DNA of 64,000 bases from Megamerina dolium (taxonomy: Eukaryota; Arthropoda; Insecta; Diptera; Megamerinidae): assembly GCA_963854835.1 (NCBI GenBank), contig OY978530.1, forward strand, positions 9,054,372 to 9,118,371, given 5' to 3'. Position numbers and translations under genes: made by a program. Positions 24,441 to 37,029 of the stretch are shown here, piece after piece. The stretch's first letter is position 1; every line of letters starts with the position of its first letter. The notes beneath the pieces were generated by a model. That model did not search any database. It was not told where the DNA came from and worked only from the letters and a program-made list of their open reading frames with translations.

Positions 24441-24778
24441 GATAAACAAAGGAATTAATTTCTAAAGCCTTTCATTTCGATTGAAAAAATTTTTGGACCA
24501 AGCTGACAAGTTATTTTTCTCCAAAACTTTTGTGTTTCATGTCCGATTTTAACAAGTGATATACAGCGATAAATTAATTTGTAAAGTCTTTCGTTTTGAT
24601 TGTGGATCACCTTAACAAAATTTTTGTTTGATTAATTCCTGACCAATTATTAATTTCATTTTTTCCTAATATCCAATAATCTTAAAAGAATATACTGGTG
24701 ATCCGCCAAATGTAAATCATTTTAAATCACAAAAAAAAAATTATCGCAAATGTTCTGTATATATATTCCAATATATAT
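24441..24778. other. AT-rich spacer, no gene seen
   Basis: Two loosely similar stretches (24450-24540 and 24560-24630, both around TAAAG-CTTTC-TTT-GATTG) hint at an old tandem duplication. There is no coding signal. Confidence 0.4.
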
Positions 24779-24834
24779 TGAACCACGACCTACAGATCAG
24801 AAGGCAAACACACTAACCACTGAGCTACGGCACC

Positions 24835-24835
<1 letters not shown>
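24779..24835 (-). repeat. SINE tRNA-like head fragment
   Basis: The reverse strand reads GCCGTAGCTCAGTGGTTAGT and on to TGTAGGTCGTGGTTCAA, the same tRNA-like head as at 2860-2925. The A box is well kept here, but the B box is cut off into a TATATATTGG sequence. A (TA)n array abuts its 5' side. Confidence 0.75.

Positions 24836-24836
<1 letters not shown>

Positions 24837-24912
<76 letters not shown>
24837..24912. repeat. (TA)n microsatellite
   Basis: A pure TA run between the SINE head and a LOA ORF1 fragment. Confidence 0.96.
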
Positions 24913-24916
<4 letters not shown>

Positions 24917-24928
24917 TATGTATATATA

Positions 24929-25360
24929 TTCCGAAAAAGGCCTCCCCTTGAGGGCAGGCCTACGTCCAAATCGGCAACTGTTGGGTGTCCACCCAAAATC
25001 GAGACTTCATCGGAAATCGAGATGCACATGACACGAAGATCATACTCGGCCAATGTTCCAAAAGCGCCTGTATGCAGGACCATTTCACTTTTGGCTACCA
25101 AACTACTGGAATTGAAAAAATCTACACAAATCAGCAAAGGGTCTGTGGCCACCATATCAAGACCCGTTGCTGCTATGGAGCTCACAAATGCTGTTACTCT
25201 AGCTGCAGCAGCCACATCCCCTTTAAACTCAGCTCCATCTTCTTCAGCTGCAGCTTTCGATTTGAATGCTCCATCAAAACGAATTTGAGCGCTCCTGCTA
25301 AACCAATTAACGGGTCTCTTCATACATATCGGGAAACACGAGTCGCAATCAGGTTTATTT
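24929..25360 (+). pseudogene. LOA LINE ORF1 fragment
   Basis: The forward frames match the Ser/Ala-rich start of the LOA ORF1 at 10650-10290: a [15 protein letters not shown] segment, [29 protein letters not shown] and [17 protein letters not shown] at about 25287 and a frameshift precede [16 protein letters not shown], after which the match ends. There is no other part of the element here; (TA)n arrays lie on both sides. Confidence 0.75.
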
Positions 25361-25407
25361 TTACATGGTGTATATTTGATTGAATCTTCTAACTTTTGAT
25401 TAGAATT

Positions 25408-26316
<909 letters not shown>

Positions 26317-26439
26317 AAGTATATATATATATATATATATTCATATTGAAATTACTTACATATATACTTAATATACTAAATACTCATTACCAATGCTTAG
26401 AGCTATTACGGTTTAGCAAAGAAAAAATATGATATAAAT

Positions 26440-27886
26440 CATTCACAATACATGCAAGTTGCCTTCAATTTTAAAATGTCCCTTCTTTTTATGCGGGTAT
26501 GTCCTTGGCTTTGTAATAGGCGTACTGTAAAAACATTAGGATGCTTCCCAAGCTTAGCTAAAAAGTTCTTAACAAATGTAGAAACTTCGTCAGTTACAAT
26601 CGGACTGTGTAAGTCTCTTTGGATATTTGAGTTTTCAATGTATTAAGGAGCATTGGTAATCAATCGAAGGATTTTAGATTGGATTCTTTGGAGTTGTTCC
26701 AAAATTTGATGATGATGAAGTACCCAAGAGTTGGATACGGTAAGCCCATATAGGTTTAATGACAGCTTTGTAAAGTAGTACTTCATAGTCCAGTTTGAGT
26801 TTGGACTGTCTGTTTAAGAGCCAGGCCAATTAAATTTACATTTTATTTGGGTTGTTTTGGTACTTCTATGTTTCGTCCATGTTAGTCTACGATCGAAATG
26901 CATTCCGAGATATTTTGTGTCTGAAGATTGAGGGATCGGCTTGGAGTTAATTAGAACAGGTGGACAAGAACTCCTGCATAGAGTGAATGTGATGTGAACA
27001 CATTTGAACTCATTGACTTTTATTCTCCAGCAGAAAAGACATTCTTGGAGATTAATTACACGTTCATGGAGAAGTTGTGATGCCAAGGTCGGGTCTGGCT
27101 GAGGACATAATATAGGCGTTGGTTGGCATATCATCAGTGTGTAACATATAGAGCAGGGGCCCAATACGCTGCCTTGTGGTACTCCAGCCTAAATGGGGTA
27201 ATGAATTGAGGTGTAGGTGTCTTACCACAAATTGCCGACGAGTAACACGTAGATGTTGGAAGGTAACATATTCTTTAATTTGTGCAGAAGTCCTTTATAA
27301 CAGACCTTATCAAACGCCTAAGTTATATCGAGAAATACTGCGTAACAGAAATGCTTTCTTTTGAATGTGTTTAGTATAGTGTTTACAATGCGGTGGCCGT
27401 ACTCGATAGTGCTGTGCTTTATTAACAAATTTTCAAAGAGTTTTGAGAAAATTGATAACAAGCAATGGGTTGTATGACACGATGTTTGTGGGATCTTTTC
27501 CAGCTTTGGGATCATGATAATTTGGGAAGTTTTGCATGATTGCGAAAAGCAGCCGATTCGAAATATATGCATTTTTATGCATATTTAGATGCATTACAGC
27601 TATTCCTGGGACCTGTTGGATCATTTGTCCTGTAATCAAATCACAAATTTTGTAGAGTTGAGTCCTTTGATCGCGTTTCTGGACTCTCTTTTCGAGATTG
27701 ATATTCCATTAATGCTGCAGTTAGGGTGAACTGATGGCAACGTGGTATCGAGTCTATCCCCGTTAGCGGTAAACACTTGCAGTAAGTGATTGGCAAAAGC
27801 AATTCTCTTTTCTGCAACACTTCTTGCCAAACCATCATTGCGGAGACAGATTGGAGACTCCGCTTGTACAGGCATTTTTAGTTCTT
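26440..27886 (-). pseudogene. Jockey-type LINE fragment, degraded
   Basis: Reverse-strand pieces, in order: post-endonuclease linker (GLARSVAEKRIAFANHLLQV near 27830), RT start (CKTSQIIMIPKLEKIPQ near 27530; CYAVFLDIT near 27325), part of the palm, and the C-terminal domain (DTKYLGMHFDRRLTWTKH near 26910-26870; HPNVLTVRLLQ near 26540). Several frameshifts and the loss of the active-site block make it non-functional. It is a relative of, but distinct from, Jockey copies 1 and 2. Copy 1 is inserted at its 5' edge. Confidence 0.75.
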
Positions 27887-28056
27887 TAGTCGCTCACCAA
27901 AAAAAAAAATTTTAATATATTGAGAAAAGACGCTAAGAAACTCAAGGAGTTATTTCTGTAATTTTTTATTGCGTATACAGATAAGCAAAAAAACATTAAA
28001 ATCAAAGAAAAAAAAAATTAAATGATAATATCGTTTGCAAACATTTTGTTTGTAAT

Positions 28057-29675
28057 ATGAGTGTTCAGCGCTCTCCTCTCCGGCAACGGCAATCGCCTGT
28101 TAATGTGTGTGTAAACAATAATTTGCAATCACCTGCGCAAACCCCCCCGATAAGTGCATTATCAAAAAAATCAGTTGATACACACTGCACAAGTGAAAGT
28201 AACAGTGCAAATCTTTTGCCTGCACATATTCCTCTCTCTAACACTACATCAAAATTTGCAACAACAATAAATACAGACAAAAAAATAATTTGTTCTCTCG
28301 TCTCTCGTGATATACTATCTCCCTTTATACCGTGGAGTGTACAATGCGCTTCTCCTGCTGTAACACCAACAGCTACAACATCAAAGCAAACAAATAACGG
28401 CCTTTCTACTGAAGTGCATGACCCAGTAGTTAAAGCAACTAGTGCGATGACTAATAAAGAACCAGTTGCTGTTCAAACTGGAATTGATCGCTACATTACT
28501 GTAGTAAAGTGAAAAAGAAGTCCACAAAATTCAAAACAAATGAATTCAACAAAAATTCAAAAGCAGAACACTACCCCTAGTAGTTCGGAAAATAAATACG
28601 CACTGCTTTCAGGTGATGAAAGTGACGAAAATATTATCTCCAAGAAAAATTTCAAACCCCCACCCATTTTATTAAGAGATCGCAACTCACATAATTTGAT
28701 TTCTAGAATTACAAGTCTTATAGGACCAAAGAATTTCCACGTTGTTCCTATTCGTAAAGGCCAAATTGAGGAAACGAAAGGGCAAATCTATAGCGAAACT
28801 CATAATCGCAAAGTAATTGAGGAATTTGATGTTGTAAAAAAGAATTACTACACATATCAGCTAAAAAGTAGTAAGGGCTTAATCGTTGTACTCAAAGGCG
28901 TCGAACCCAACGTTGACATTAACGAAATCAAACTTACCCTACAGGAAGAAGGGTTACAAGCCAAAACAGTATTCAACATTCTCAACAAGAGCAATATACC
29001 TCAACCGTTATATCGTATTGAGCTTCAGCCTGAAACAAAAACCCTAAAAAAAGGTGAAGTACACCCCATATATAAAATTCGATATCTATTGCATCGCAAA
29101 ATCACAATCGAAGAACCCCATAAGAGAACTGTACCTCCTCAGTGCAGTAACTGCCAAGAATATGGACATACTAAGACATATTGTACCCTTCCAGTTGTTT
29201 GTGTGATTTGTGGAGATCTCCATAAATCAAACATATGCCCAAAATCTAAAGCATGAAAAAATGCAGCAATTGTGGAGGTAATCACACCGCAAATTATAGA
29301 GGTTGCCCAGTATATACAGCCCTAAAGCTATATTTCTCCGCTAGCAATCAACCTATAAAACCAGTTGAGCAAACTCAGATAGCCAACTCAAGTAAGAGAC
29401 AAAATATTGATGCAACACAATTCTTCTCTGCAATCCCAAACAAGAATCAAACCAATTCATACGCTAGCGTGTTAAAACAAAACCCACACCAACAAAGCAA
29501 TGTAAATAATGAGCAGAAACACTCACTGCCCACCCAACAGCCAAGTACCCTTGAACATTTGCTTCAAACATTAATTCAGAATATGAACCAATTCATGAAC
29601 TCAATGCAAACAATGATGCAAGAAATTATGAAAAATCAATCGATGTTACTCCAAACATTGCTATCCAGACCATGA
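28057..29675 (+). pseudogene. Jockey ORF1 (Gag-like, CCHC), broken
   Basis: From ATG at 28057 (MSVQRSPLRQRQSPVNV). A TGA at 28510-28512 replaces the arginine codon seen in copy 2, and a 10-bp deletion near 29250 shifts the frame. A PRE_C2HC-like region precedes three zinc knuckles: CSNCQEYGHTKTYC, CVICGDLHKSNIC and CSNCGGNHTANYRGC. The C-terminus is Gln/Asn/Met-rich. ORF1 proteins of this kind coat the element RNA. The last codon overlaps ORF2 as ATGA at 29672-29675. Confidence 0.88.
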
Positions 29676-32338
29676 GTTGTCTCAAGATATGCCACTGGAA
29701 CGCCAACGGCTTAAACCAGCACCGTTTGGAGCTAATTCAATTCCTTGAATCCAGCCAAATCGACATAATGATGATATCTGAGACCCATTTCACTGACAAA
29801 AATTGCTACCAAATACCATATTACAAACTGTACACCACAAATCATCCGCATGGTAAGGCACGCGGAGGAACTGCCATATTGATAAAAATCAGAATAAAAC
29901 ATCATGTTCTCGAAGATTTTAGTAGCATCTACTTGCAAGCAACATCTATATGTCTGGAAGAATACATCTCTAAGCTAGTAATATCTGCGATATACTGTCC
30001 CCCAAGATACAGTATTACCGAACAGCAATATAAAGAATTTTTCTCAACTCTTGGTAGCAAATTCTTGGTTGCTGACGCCAAACACACTCACTGGGGCTCC
30101 CGATTAATAACTCCAAAAGGCAAAAGACTATGTTCAATCATAACTAACCACGGCTACGATGTTATTTCAAATGGTCAACCGACATATTGGCCGACGGACA
30201 AGAGGAAAATACCCGATCTCATAGACTTTGGGGTCGCCAAAGGTTTGCAGATGGAAAATATCTCCACAGAGTGTAATTATGATCTATCATCTGACCACTC
30301 ACCCACGGTAATATCTATAAAATCACCAAGCCCCCAAAGCAATTGCGTTAGAAAGAAAATAGACTGGTTAAAATTCAAGAAATATATAAATTCCCATCTT
30401 CCTCTGAGTACTGTATTAAGAAATGGACACGATGTAGACTCAGCACTCGAAAAATTCAACCAGCTGCTCTCATTAGCTCTCAGCTCAGCCACCTGCACAA
30501 AGGTATGCAAGCAATCAAACTATAGCCCATACACACCAGCCGATATTGAATTGCTAGTAAGACAGAAAAGAAGACTCCGAAGACAATGGCAAGAATTCAG
30601 ATCACCGAATCTGAAAACACAGCTACAGCACTGCACTCGAAAGTTAAAGCAAGCCTTAAAAAATAAAAACAACAAAGAGTTAGAAGAGCACATAGCGAAA
30701 TTAACACCTGGTGAAGCGTCAGACTACTCTTTGTGGAAATCAGCAAAAAAATCAAATCGGCCAATTCTCACTGATTCCCCCATCCGTTTGAGTGACGGTA
30801 ATTGGGCTAGAAGCAACTGTGAGAAAAAAGTGTGTTTACACCCAATCCACCCTCTTCACAGTCCTCATTACCAATATTAACTTCTCAACCTTGCTCAATA
30901 ACGCTCAAAAATAAAAATCAGCACGGCACAATAGAACAAGTCTACCGCATTGTAACTCTGATAAGGAACACTTTTGAAGAAAAAAAGTATTGCTCAGCTG
31001 TCTTTCTTGATATCACTCAAGCTTTCGATAAAGTATGGCACGATGGCCTTATTTACAAACTCAAACTATTACTGCCTGCAAATGTCTCCTCATTGCTTAG
31101 TAGCTACCTCACGAAAAGACAATTTCTCGTACATCACAAGGATTACACAACAAATCCATTGGATATTCACGCTGGCGTTCCTCAAGGAAGCGTTTTGGGT
31201 CCCTTACTGTATCTCTTATTCACTTCAGATATGCCCAACAATAACTATACATTCATATCGACCTTTGCTGATGATACGGCAACAGTGTGCTCTCGCTCTA
31301 ATCCCATAGAAGCTACTAAACTCCTGCAGACTCATGTCGATTCTCTCGAAATCTGGCTAGCAAAATGGCGTATAAAAGTCAATGAATCAAAGAGCGTACA
31401 TGTAACCTTCACGCTAAGGCTAGATACATGTCCCCCACTTAAAATTAATGGCCAATCAGTTCCACAATGTTCCTCAACAAAGTACTTGGGTATTCACCTC
31501 GACAGAAGGCTGACATGGAAAAATCACATAGAGGCAAAGAAAACTCAGATCAAGCTAAAATGAATCAGTTATGGTGGTTGTATGAGATTGGATGTGACGT
31601 CATCATTCTCGTGTATCGACTATGCCTATGTAGCACTAAAATCACCTCATTGTAGCGTTATACCATTGATTTGATCTACGTATGTCAACGACGTCATCAA
31701 TTTCATTATGTATTAACATGCACCGTTAATACATCGTATGTTTAGAAATAACCAAACATTATGTATATATACATATTTATGTATACATATTTATGTATAC
31801 CTATTGAACTGCATGTACATAGAAAATATCATTTTTGGTACAGACAAGTACCGTTCATTGTAAGAATTGATCGAATAAAATGAATTGCTTCTTTTCAGTA
31901 AGAATTGAATCATCGTGTGTGCGACATCATAAGTCGTTTTACTCTTGAACATTTGTAGTTTTTATTCTTATACAGTGGCTGTTACACAAAATATCAAAGT
32001 TGAATCTCGAATACAAAGTGCTATTATATAAAGCAATCCTGAAGCCAATTTGGACTTATGCTATTCAGTTTTGGGGCACCGCATCTCCCTCTAATATCGA
32101 AAAATTGCAGCGAATACAATCCAAGTGTCTGCGAATTATTGTAAACGCGCCTTGGTATATGAGGAACGTTAACATCCATCGAGATTTAAATGTACCCACA
32201 ATTTCTGAGGAAGTTGCAATGTCCTGCAGATGCTACATTCAAAAATTACACAATCATCCGAATCCCCTTGCTAGGCAATTGTTGCTGAGCACGGTTCATC
32301 GTCGATTAAAAAGTAAAGACACACTGAATATGCTGTGA
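29672..32338 (+). pseudogene. Jockey ORF2 (EN-RT), broken
   Basis: Starts MSCLKICHWNANGLNQHRLE; the endonuclease has MISETHF and SSDHSPTVIS, but a 9-bp deletion at about 30070 removes the GDFN block with its catalytic Asp and Asn. The RT N-terminal part is lost in a deletion of about 340 bp near 30910. The palm is readable (AVFLDITQAFDKVWHDGL, GVPQGSVLGPLLY, and an FADDT active site near 31265). A 1-bp loss at about 31555 shifts the frame just before the solo LTR. The C-terminal domain resumes at about 31985 and ends with TGA at 32336-32338. Confidence 0.88.
31579..31974 (+). mobile_element. Solo LTR inside Jockey copy 1
   Basis: A 396-bp segment, absent from copy 2, starts TGTATGAGATT and ends AATCTTATACA-like (TTCTTATACA), so the ends are short inverted repeats of TG...CA type. 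It is flanked by GTGGT (31574-31578) and GTGGC (31975-31979), a 5-bp duplication with one change. An AATAAA lies near 31874. It has the size and ends of an LTR left after recombination between two LTRs. The parent family is not present in the window; 5-bp duplications fit BEL/Pao or Copia. Confidence 0.82.
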
Positions 32339-32500
32339 AATTGCTATACCTCGCGACTCAACAAATTGTGATGGAACGTTGGGAATATCACATAATTTTA
32401 TTTAGTTTGTAAGATTTGATTACTTCTTATTAGTTTCTAAGTAATTTTAGGAAGATCCAATAAAAAAAGCTGTTAAAAAAAAAAAAAAAAGTCGCTCGCC

Positions 32501-34080
32501 ATAGTGAGATGTTTCAGTTTTCTATAGTACAGAGATTGCGGACGAGTTTGTTCTGCGCGAGGTAGTGTAATAATTCAAATTGTCCTATTGAAACTGTGTT
32601 ACCATTAATCTGTTAGTGATTAATTGTTGGTAGTCCGTGTGTTGTTAGCGGAACCTCATAAATTCGCGGAGTTTAACATTTGTGTAACCTTGCTGGCGCA
32701 AACCCTAGCGCTCCGTCTTTATTTAGTTGTTAGTGTTTCGTTATTGTTAGCGGAGCAACATAATATTCGCGGAATTTGACTTTGACAAGTCCTTGCGTTG
32801 TAGAAGCTCTAGCGCTCCGAATTATTCGCGGAAGTCTCAGTTAGTTGTTGTATCAAACTCTTTAACTTCTTGAACCGAATTGTTGACTTACAGGCGCCAT
32901 CCGAGTCGGACATGAATACGGCTGCCGAAATTCAGACGGTTGGCTCGTCGGAGGACTAGATCAACCCCTTTTTCTAGACCGTGGCGTGTAAGACGTGGGA
33001 GCTGCTGTTAGGATATTAAAATATGTTGGAGAATACGAGGTGCATCTCATGGTAGAAAACGTTGAAATTAAGAGCCAGCTTAAAGTTTATAAGGAGTGTC
33101 CCGGAGCTGCTGCGGCTCCGCCTTTGCCGTTTTCTCGCGCACCCCTGCTGCCTGCACGAGTGATGCCGACACCGGTTGTATCCAAGCCGACTGAGACGTG
33201 GACGCTCGTCGTAGAAAGTAAGAACAAAACATCTGACGAAATGGTTAGGAATGTGGTAGACGAGATTGCTTCCACTATAAAAATCAGGGTGCGTCCCGTT
33301 AAGGGCGGAGAAGCGGGGATTCGGACCCCCTCGGTCGCGTGACCGTGTGGCAAAGAACGCCAAGATCGAGGAATTGGGGCTAAGAAGCGAGACAAGCGTG
33401 TTGATGAGGAGAGCAAGTCACCGGTGGCCTTCAAGCAGGGTGTCAAGCTGGTGAGCTCGTCCTGGAACAGTGACGGTGCTGCAGTGAACGTCGTTTCGGA
33501 TGGATCTGATGTGGTGTTGTCGACCTTCCTGACGAACGGCCGCTGCTACATAAAGTCTGATGCCATGCTGCTTTAGGTGTATGGGTTTTGACCATCGTGT
33601 GGCTGACTGTAAGGTGAGGGAGGATGTCTGTCGTCGGTGCGAGTTGCAGGGGCATTGTGTGTCGAGTTGCCGCAATGCAATGCATTGCCGCAACTGCGCC
33701 TTCAAGGGTAAGCCAGCTGATCTTCTGATGTCACCGTATTGTCCTGTGTATGCGGCTATTGTTGCGCATGCCAATGCCAGACATTAATGTCTATGAAGCT
33801 ATTTTAGCTAAATTGCTAAGGGTCTTCCTCGCTATGTGCGAGTTAGGTACGGTGATGCTCACTCGCGGTTGCAGCATCGCGATAGTAGTGTACTTGTAGT
33901 TAGTTGTTATTTTAAGTTTAGTTTAAGTGTTGAACCGTATTTAAGTTATATTGATACGGTTATACGCCTGTTATCATAGGTATGGATGAGAACGCTACTC
34001 CTCGCTATGGTTCAGTAAGATGTCCCAGCAGTCGCTTGGATATCAGAACCATAGTCGAGGAGTCGTTCTGAGTGATTGGA
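32501..34080 (+). mobile_element. R1-like LINE remnant: 5' UTR, ORF1, 3' part; ORF2 missing
   Basis: A 5' UTR-like region with an internal duplication (32646-32720 and 32751-32820, both GTTAGCGGA...ATTCGCGGA...TAGCGCTCCG) precedes a CCHC Gag-like frame. After the zinc knuckles (to 33787) no endonuclease or RT follows; instead about 300 bp of possible 3' UTR leads to a LOA fragment. The element therefore looks internally deleted. Confidence 0.6.
32913..33786 (+). pseudogene. R1-type ORF1 (Gag-like) remnant
   Basis: The frame starts near 32911 (MNTAAEIQTVGSSED, then a stop). A central piece (32995-33342) has WTLVVESKNKTSDEMVRNVV and KIRVRPVKGGEAGIRTPSVA, a pattern I associate with R1-clade ORF1. 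The last piece carries CCHC knuckles CFRCMGFDHRVADC and CRRCELQGHCVSSC and a third, atypical CRNC motif, ending NARH-stop at 33785-33787. Frameshifts separate the pieces. The protein would bind the element RNA. Confidence 0.7.
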
Positions 34081-34379
34081 TAATTTCTAAGGTTAGTGAT
34101 ACAATTTGATTTTTTTAGGGTTAGATTGGCTGCACGTGCTGTGTGTGTGCCCCATTTACTCGGAGTTCAGAGATCTGGATGGAATGAGGATCACACACTG
34201 ACGGGCAGTGTGTCACTCTACTCTATCCCTTCTTTCTGTTCTTCTTTTTATCTCCGCTTTCCTTCTATTTTCTTTTCCGTTTCTGGGTTTAGGTACAATG
34301 GTTGTTTCACTGAGTGCTCTGGTTCTTGTCCTGCCCACTTCTTTCCCTTCACTTTACTTCACTTTCAGAGGATACGAAA
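33800..34379. other. Probable LINE UTR and spacer
   Basis: No coding domain. 33790-34080 is likely the 3' UTR of the R1-like element. 34200-34375 is strongly pyrimidine-rich and reads in chance frames as hydrophobic peptides. Confidence 0.35.
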
Positions 34380-34853
34380 GAAAGTCCGGCCCCGGTGGAG
34401 GACATGTCGTGTAACAAAGTTAGCGATACGCTGTCAAGGTCTGAGTTGGTTGAAGACCTCTTCCGAAATGTGGAAGTCGGCACAGTGAATGAGGACACTG
34501 AGGACGGTAACCCAATTAGCAGACGCAAAGTATTATGCTCAGGGGTCCAAATTAATCTGCACCACTCTAAAGCAACTTCCGTTACTCTTGACCTTCGTCT
34601 AAGCAACAAAGCGGAGGATATCATCTTAATCCAGGAGCCGTGTGTCCAGGATGAAAAGATGCGTGAACTAAGCTTCACAAACTACGCATTTTACTACGTT
34701 CAAAACGCAAGTAAGTCTCGCTCATGTATTTTCGTGAAGAAACGCTACAAAGCATTATTACTATCTGACTACAGCGACAAGGATACTGTTATCATTGCGT
34801 TGGACCATCTGTCCCATATATATTGGCTGATGTCTGCGTCTATGGCACAATAA
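34380..34853 (+). pseudogene. LOA LINE fragment: ORF1 end and endonuclease start
   Basis: Matches 9460-8930 of the reverse-strand LOA element. The frame includes VEDMSCNKVSDTLSRSELVE, the region before ORF2, then GVQINLHHSKATSVTLDLRL, DIILIQEPCVQDEKMREL (IQEP with the catalytic Glu), SRSCIFVKKRYKALLLSDYS and SHIYWLMSASM. The match stops at 34853, before the GAD and SDH motifs, so the endonuclease is truncated. Confidence 0.85.
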
Positions 34854-34856
34854 CAC

Positions 34857-35240
34857 TCACTTCTGGCTTAGTTTAAGTTAAGAAATTTTTAGTTGTTTGT
34901 TTTAGTTTGTTAGTTTAGTTTGTTTGTTTATTTTAATTCCTGTGTTTTAGTTATTAGTTTCTTACACCTTATTTCACTTATTTTTCTTAGGTTTAACTTA
35001 CACTTTTAGGTACAAAAAAATGAAATACGTATTTTGATTTCGCTTACTGGCTAATGTGTCGAGATAATTTTTTGTGAAAAATAATACAATAACAGAAAAG
35101 GAGTAGAAGCGATAAATGAAGAAAAGGGGATAGAGAGATAGAGAGAAAACTAACGTGATAAACTTACTGGGTTGCCAACCAACTAAATTAATTGTCGACA
35201 GTGCACGACGTTTCCATTCTGGCGTAAACATTCCGCTCCC
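34857..35240 (-). repeat. LINE 5' UTR-like repeat, copy A
   Basis: The reverse strand matches 45590-45980 (copy B) closely and 56308-56600 (copy C) more loosely. Landmarks: a CGTGCACTGTC start, GGTTGGCAACC, a pyrimidine-rich CTCTCTATC block, ATTATCTCGACACATTAG, AAGTGTAAGTTAAACCTAAG and an A/C-rich end. In copy C a short ORF start follows, which suggests a LINE leader. Confidence 0.6.
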
Positions 35241-36340
35241 ATGGAGGGTTACTGCAAAAGAGATGGAACCTCCACCCTAGACGGAGGGACTGCAAAAAAA
35301 GAGATAAAAAATAAATATAATTAAAGATACAATATTTGATATATGTATGTACTTAATACTAATCTTAAAAATACTTAAAATTAACTATAGAAATACTTCT
35401 ACAATATTTGCGGTTGAATGCGAGTCAAAACATTATGTATACTGTGAATATTCCAATCGGATGGAGAAAAAATGCGAAAATGCGTATATTCGCGAATTCG
35501 ACTCTCAGTAGAGTGAGGAAAAACGCTTGGAGAGAGATCTCAAATGTCGATTGTTGACAAATGTTGCTTGATGATAGTTGGTAGTAGATTGTTGATTGTA
35601 GAGTATTGATTGGTGCATTTATCTGGATTGTATCACTTCATCTCAGGTGAATAGATGCTATAAAGGCTGGTCGTAGGTTAGATCAAAGGATTCAACAAGT
35701 CAACATAGTTGCCTCGGGATTGCCAGATTGATTATCTGGATTGCCGGAATATATAACGCTCGTGACACGTTCTGAACTCAAATAGAATCTGTGTGTGTGT
35801 TGGGTTCATGATATGACTCAGCTCATGAATATGTAGCAAATAATGTGAAATTAACACATGGGATTATTCATACGCATATAAACTATGCCAGTGCATAGCT
35901 TCATTGAAGCTTCGTAGAAGTTCGGGAATTAAATCGGGCAGTTACAGTGAACTGAACAATTTGAGATAGAGAAGCGTATGACGGTCAGTATCACATAACA
36001 TGACAAAACACCTGACGAGTGTGACATAACAGGCTTATATATTGCTCAAGCCACAATCTTAAAATCACATTTTACGTTACAACAATTTCGGGGGGCCAGT
36101 ATTAGGCGGGATCGAATGCATTGCTATTCGAGTACAAGATCTCTCGCTGATTGAGCCTTTTTTGGGGAATGATAACGATAATCGTTGAATATCGCTGTAC
36201 GAAAAGTATTACGGGTGGTAAATACCTTTGACGGGAGTTGTCGCGCTGTTATGTACGATTTGTAAAATCGACCCTTAGATGATGATTTCGGGTCATGCCG
36301 CGCTCTGTGAAGCAGGGAGTAATGTTGCTTCCCACAAAGA
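35241..36340. other. Unassigned region, possibly LTR-like
   Basis: No coding frame. A TATATATTGCTC motif near 36037 and a GGGGGGCCAGTATT sequence at about 36090 after TTACAACA could be a promoter and a primer site of an LTR element, but no second LTR was seen. Confidence 0.25.
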
Positions 36341-36344
36341 CGGC

Positions 36345-36730
36345 ATGAAAACTTACTACTCTGCTAAGGTATGTGAAGTTGGGATGCAGTTGTTGCAAAT
36401 CCTATGTTGACGCATGAGTATGTGTGGAGTTATTGCCAGTGGGCCGCTTAGTGGCAAGGCTTGCCTGATTATGATGCTGCTGTTGTTACTACTGCTGTTG
36501 TTGATGATGCTTGTAATGGTTGCTGTTTTCTCGAGCTGCTGTCGCAAAAGAATTTCACACTTTGTATTTATTAGTTTGCCTTGTTTGTCTAGTTTTTGTT
36601 AAATTATTTTCACTTTTAGTGTACACTTTTGTTTTTAAGTTTTGATTTATTTCATTTTCGATACTTTCACTTATCAGGAAAACAAATAAAATAGAAGATT
36701 TGGCGAATATCGGTGATGCCAGATTATTAC
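36345..36730 (-). repeat. Asn-codon-rich dispersed repeat, copy 2
   Basis: The reverse complement shares with 24250-24440 the AAAGTGTACACTAAAAGTG-type leader, a run of AAC/CAG triplets and GCAAGCCTTGCCA...GGCCCACTGGCA...CACATACTCA. A 63-codon frame at 36356-36547 gives NNSSSNNSSIIIRQALPLSG, a close match to the peptide at the other copy. Likely the leader or early coding part of an LTR element; the function is unknown. Confidence 0.5.
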
Positions 36731-37029
36731 ATAACCCATTCCCCCAATCCAGAAAAAACTGTGGTGTTAAAAAAAGAGTAAGTAAATTCTTTTGGGAGAA
36801 CCCGAAAATATATTCGACGCTTGACTCGAAACATGAAATTCTTGTTGAGCTTGACCGGGATAGTTGATTGTTGATCCATGCTGTAACGGAAGTGTGCTAA
36901 ACGGCGTGCAGAATTTTCCTTGTATTCTATGTACTATATACTATTCACAAAACCTAAGAATGCCTAAATATCTTTCTTGTTTATTTTAACAGAAATATTT
37001 TTAATAGAGTCCACTTTACCAGAATATAG

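Larger units (their letters stand above)
27899..32489 (+). mobile_element. Jockey-type LINE copy 1, with deletions and a solo LTR
   Basis: An element with 5' UTR, ORF1, ORF2, 3' UTR and a poly(A) run (32474-32490). It is bounded by an imperfect target duplication AGTCGCTCACC (27888-27898) and AGTCGCTCGCC (32490-32500). Relative to copy 2 (48676-53192, opposite strand) it has lost about 10 bp in ORF1, 9 bp in the endonuclease, about 25 bp and about 340 bp around the start of RT, and has gained a 396-bp solo LTR. The rest is nearly identical to copy 2. Confidence 0.9.

Noticed and set aside
33087..33774. Reverse-strand ORFs opposite the R1-like Gag
   Set aside because: They are shadows of the forward CCHC frame, where conserved knuckles are seen.
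34096..34488. Hydrophobic forward ORFs that look like membrane proteins
   Set aside because: They come from a pyrimidine-rich stretch, overlap each other in several frames and end in LOA coding sequence.
35241..36340. A full LTR retrotransposon
   Set aside because: A TATA-like motif and a possible primer site are present, but no paired LTR, target duplication or coding region could be found.
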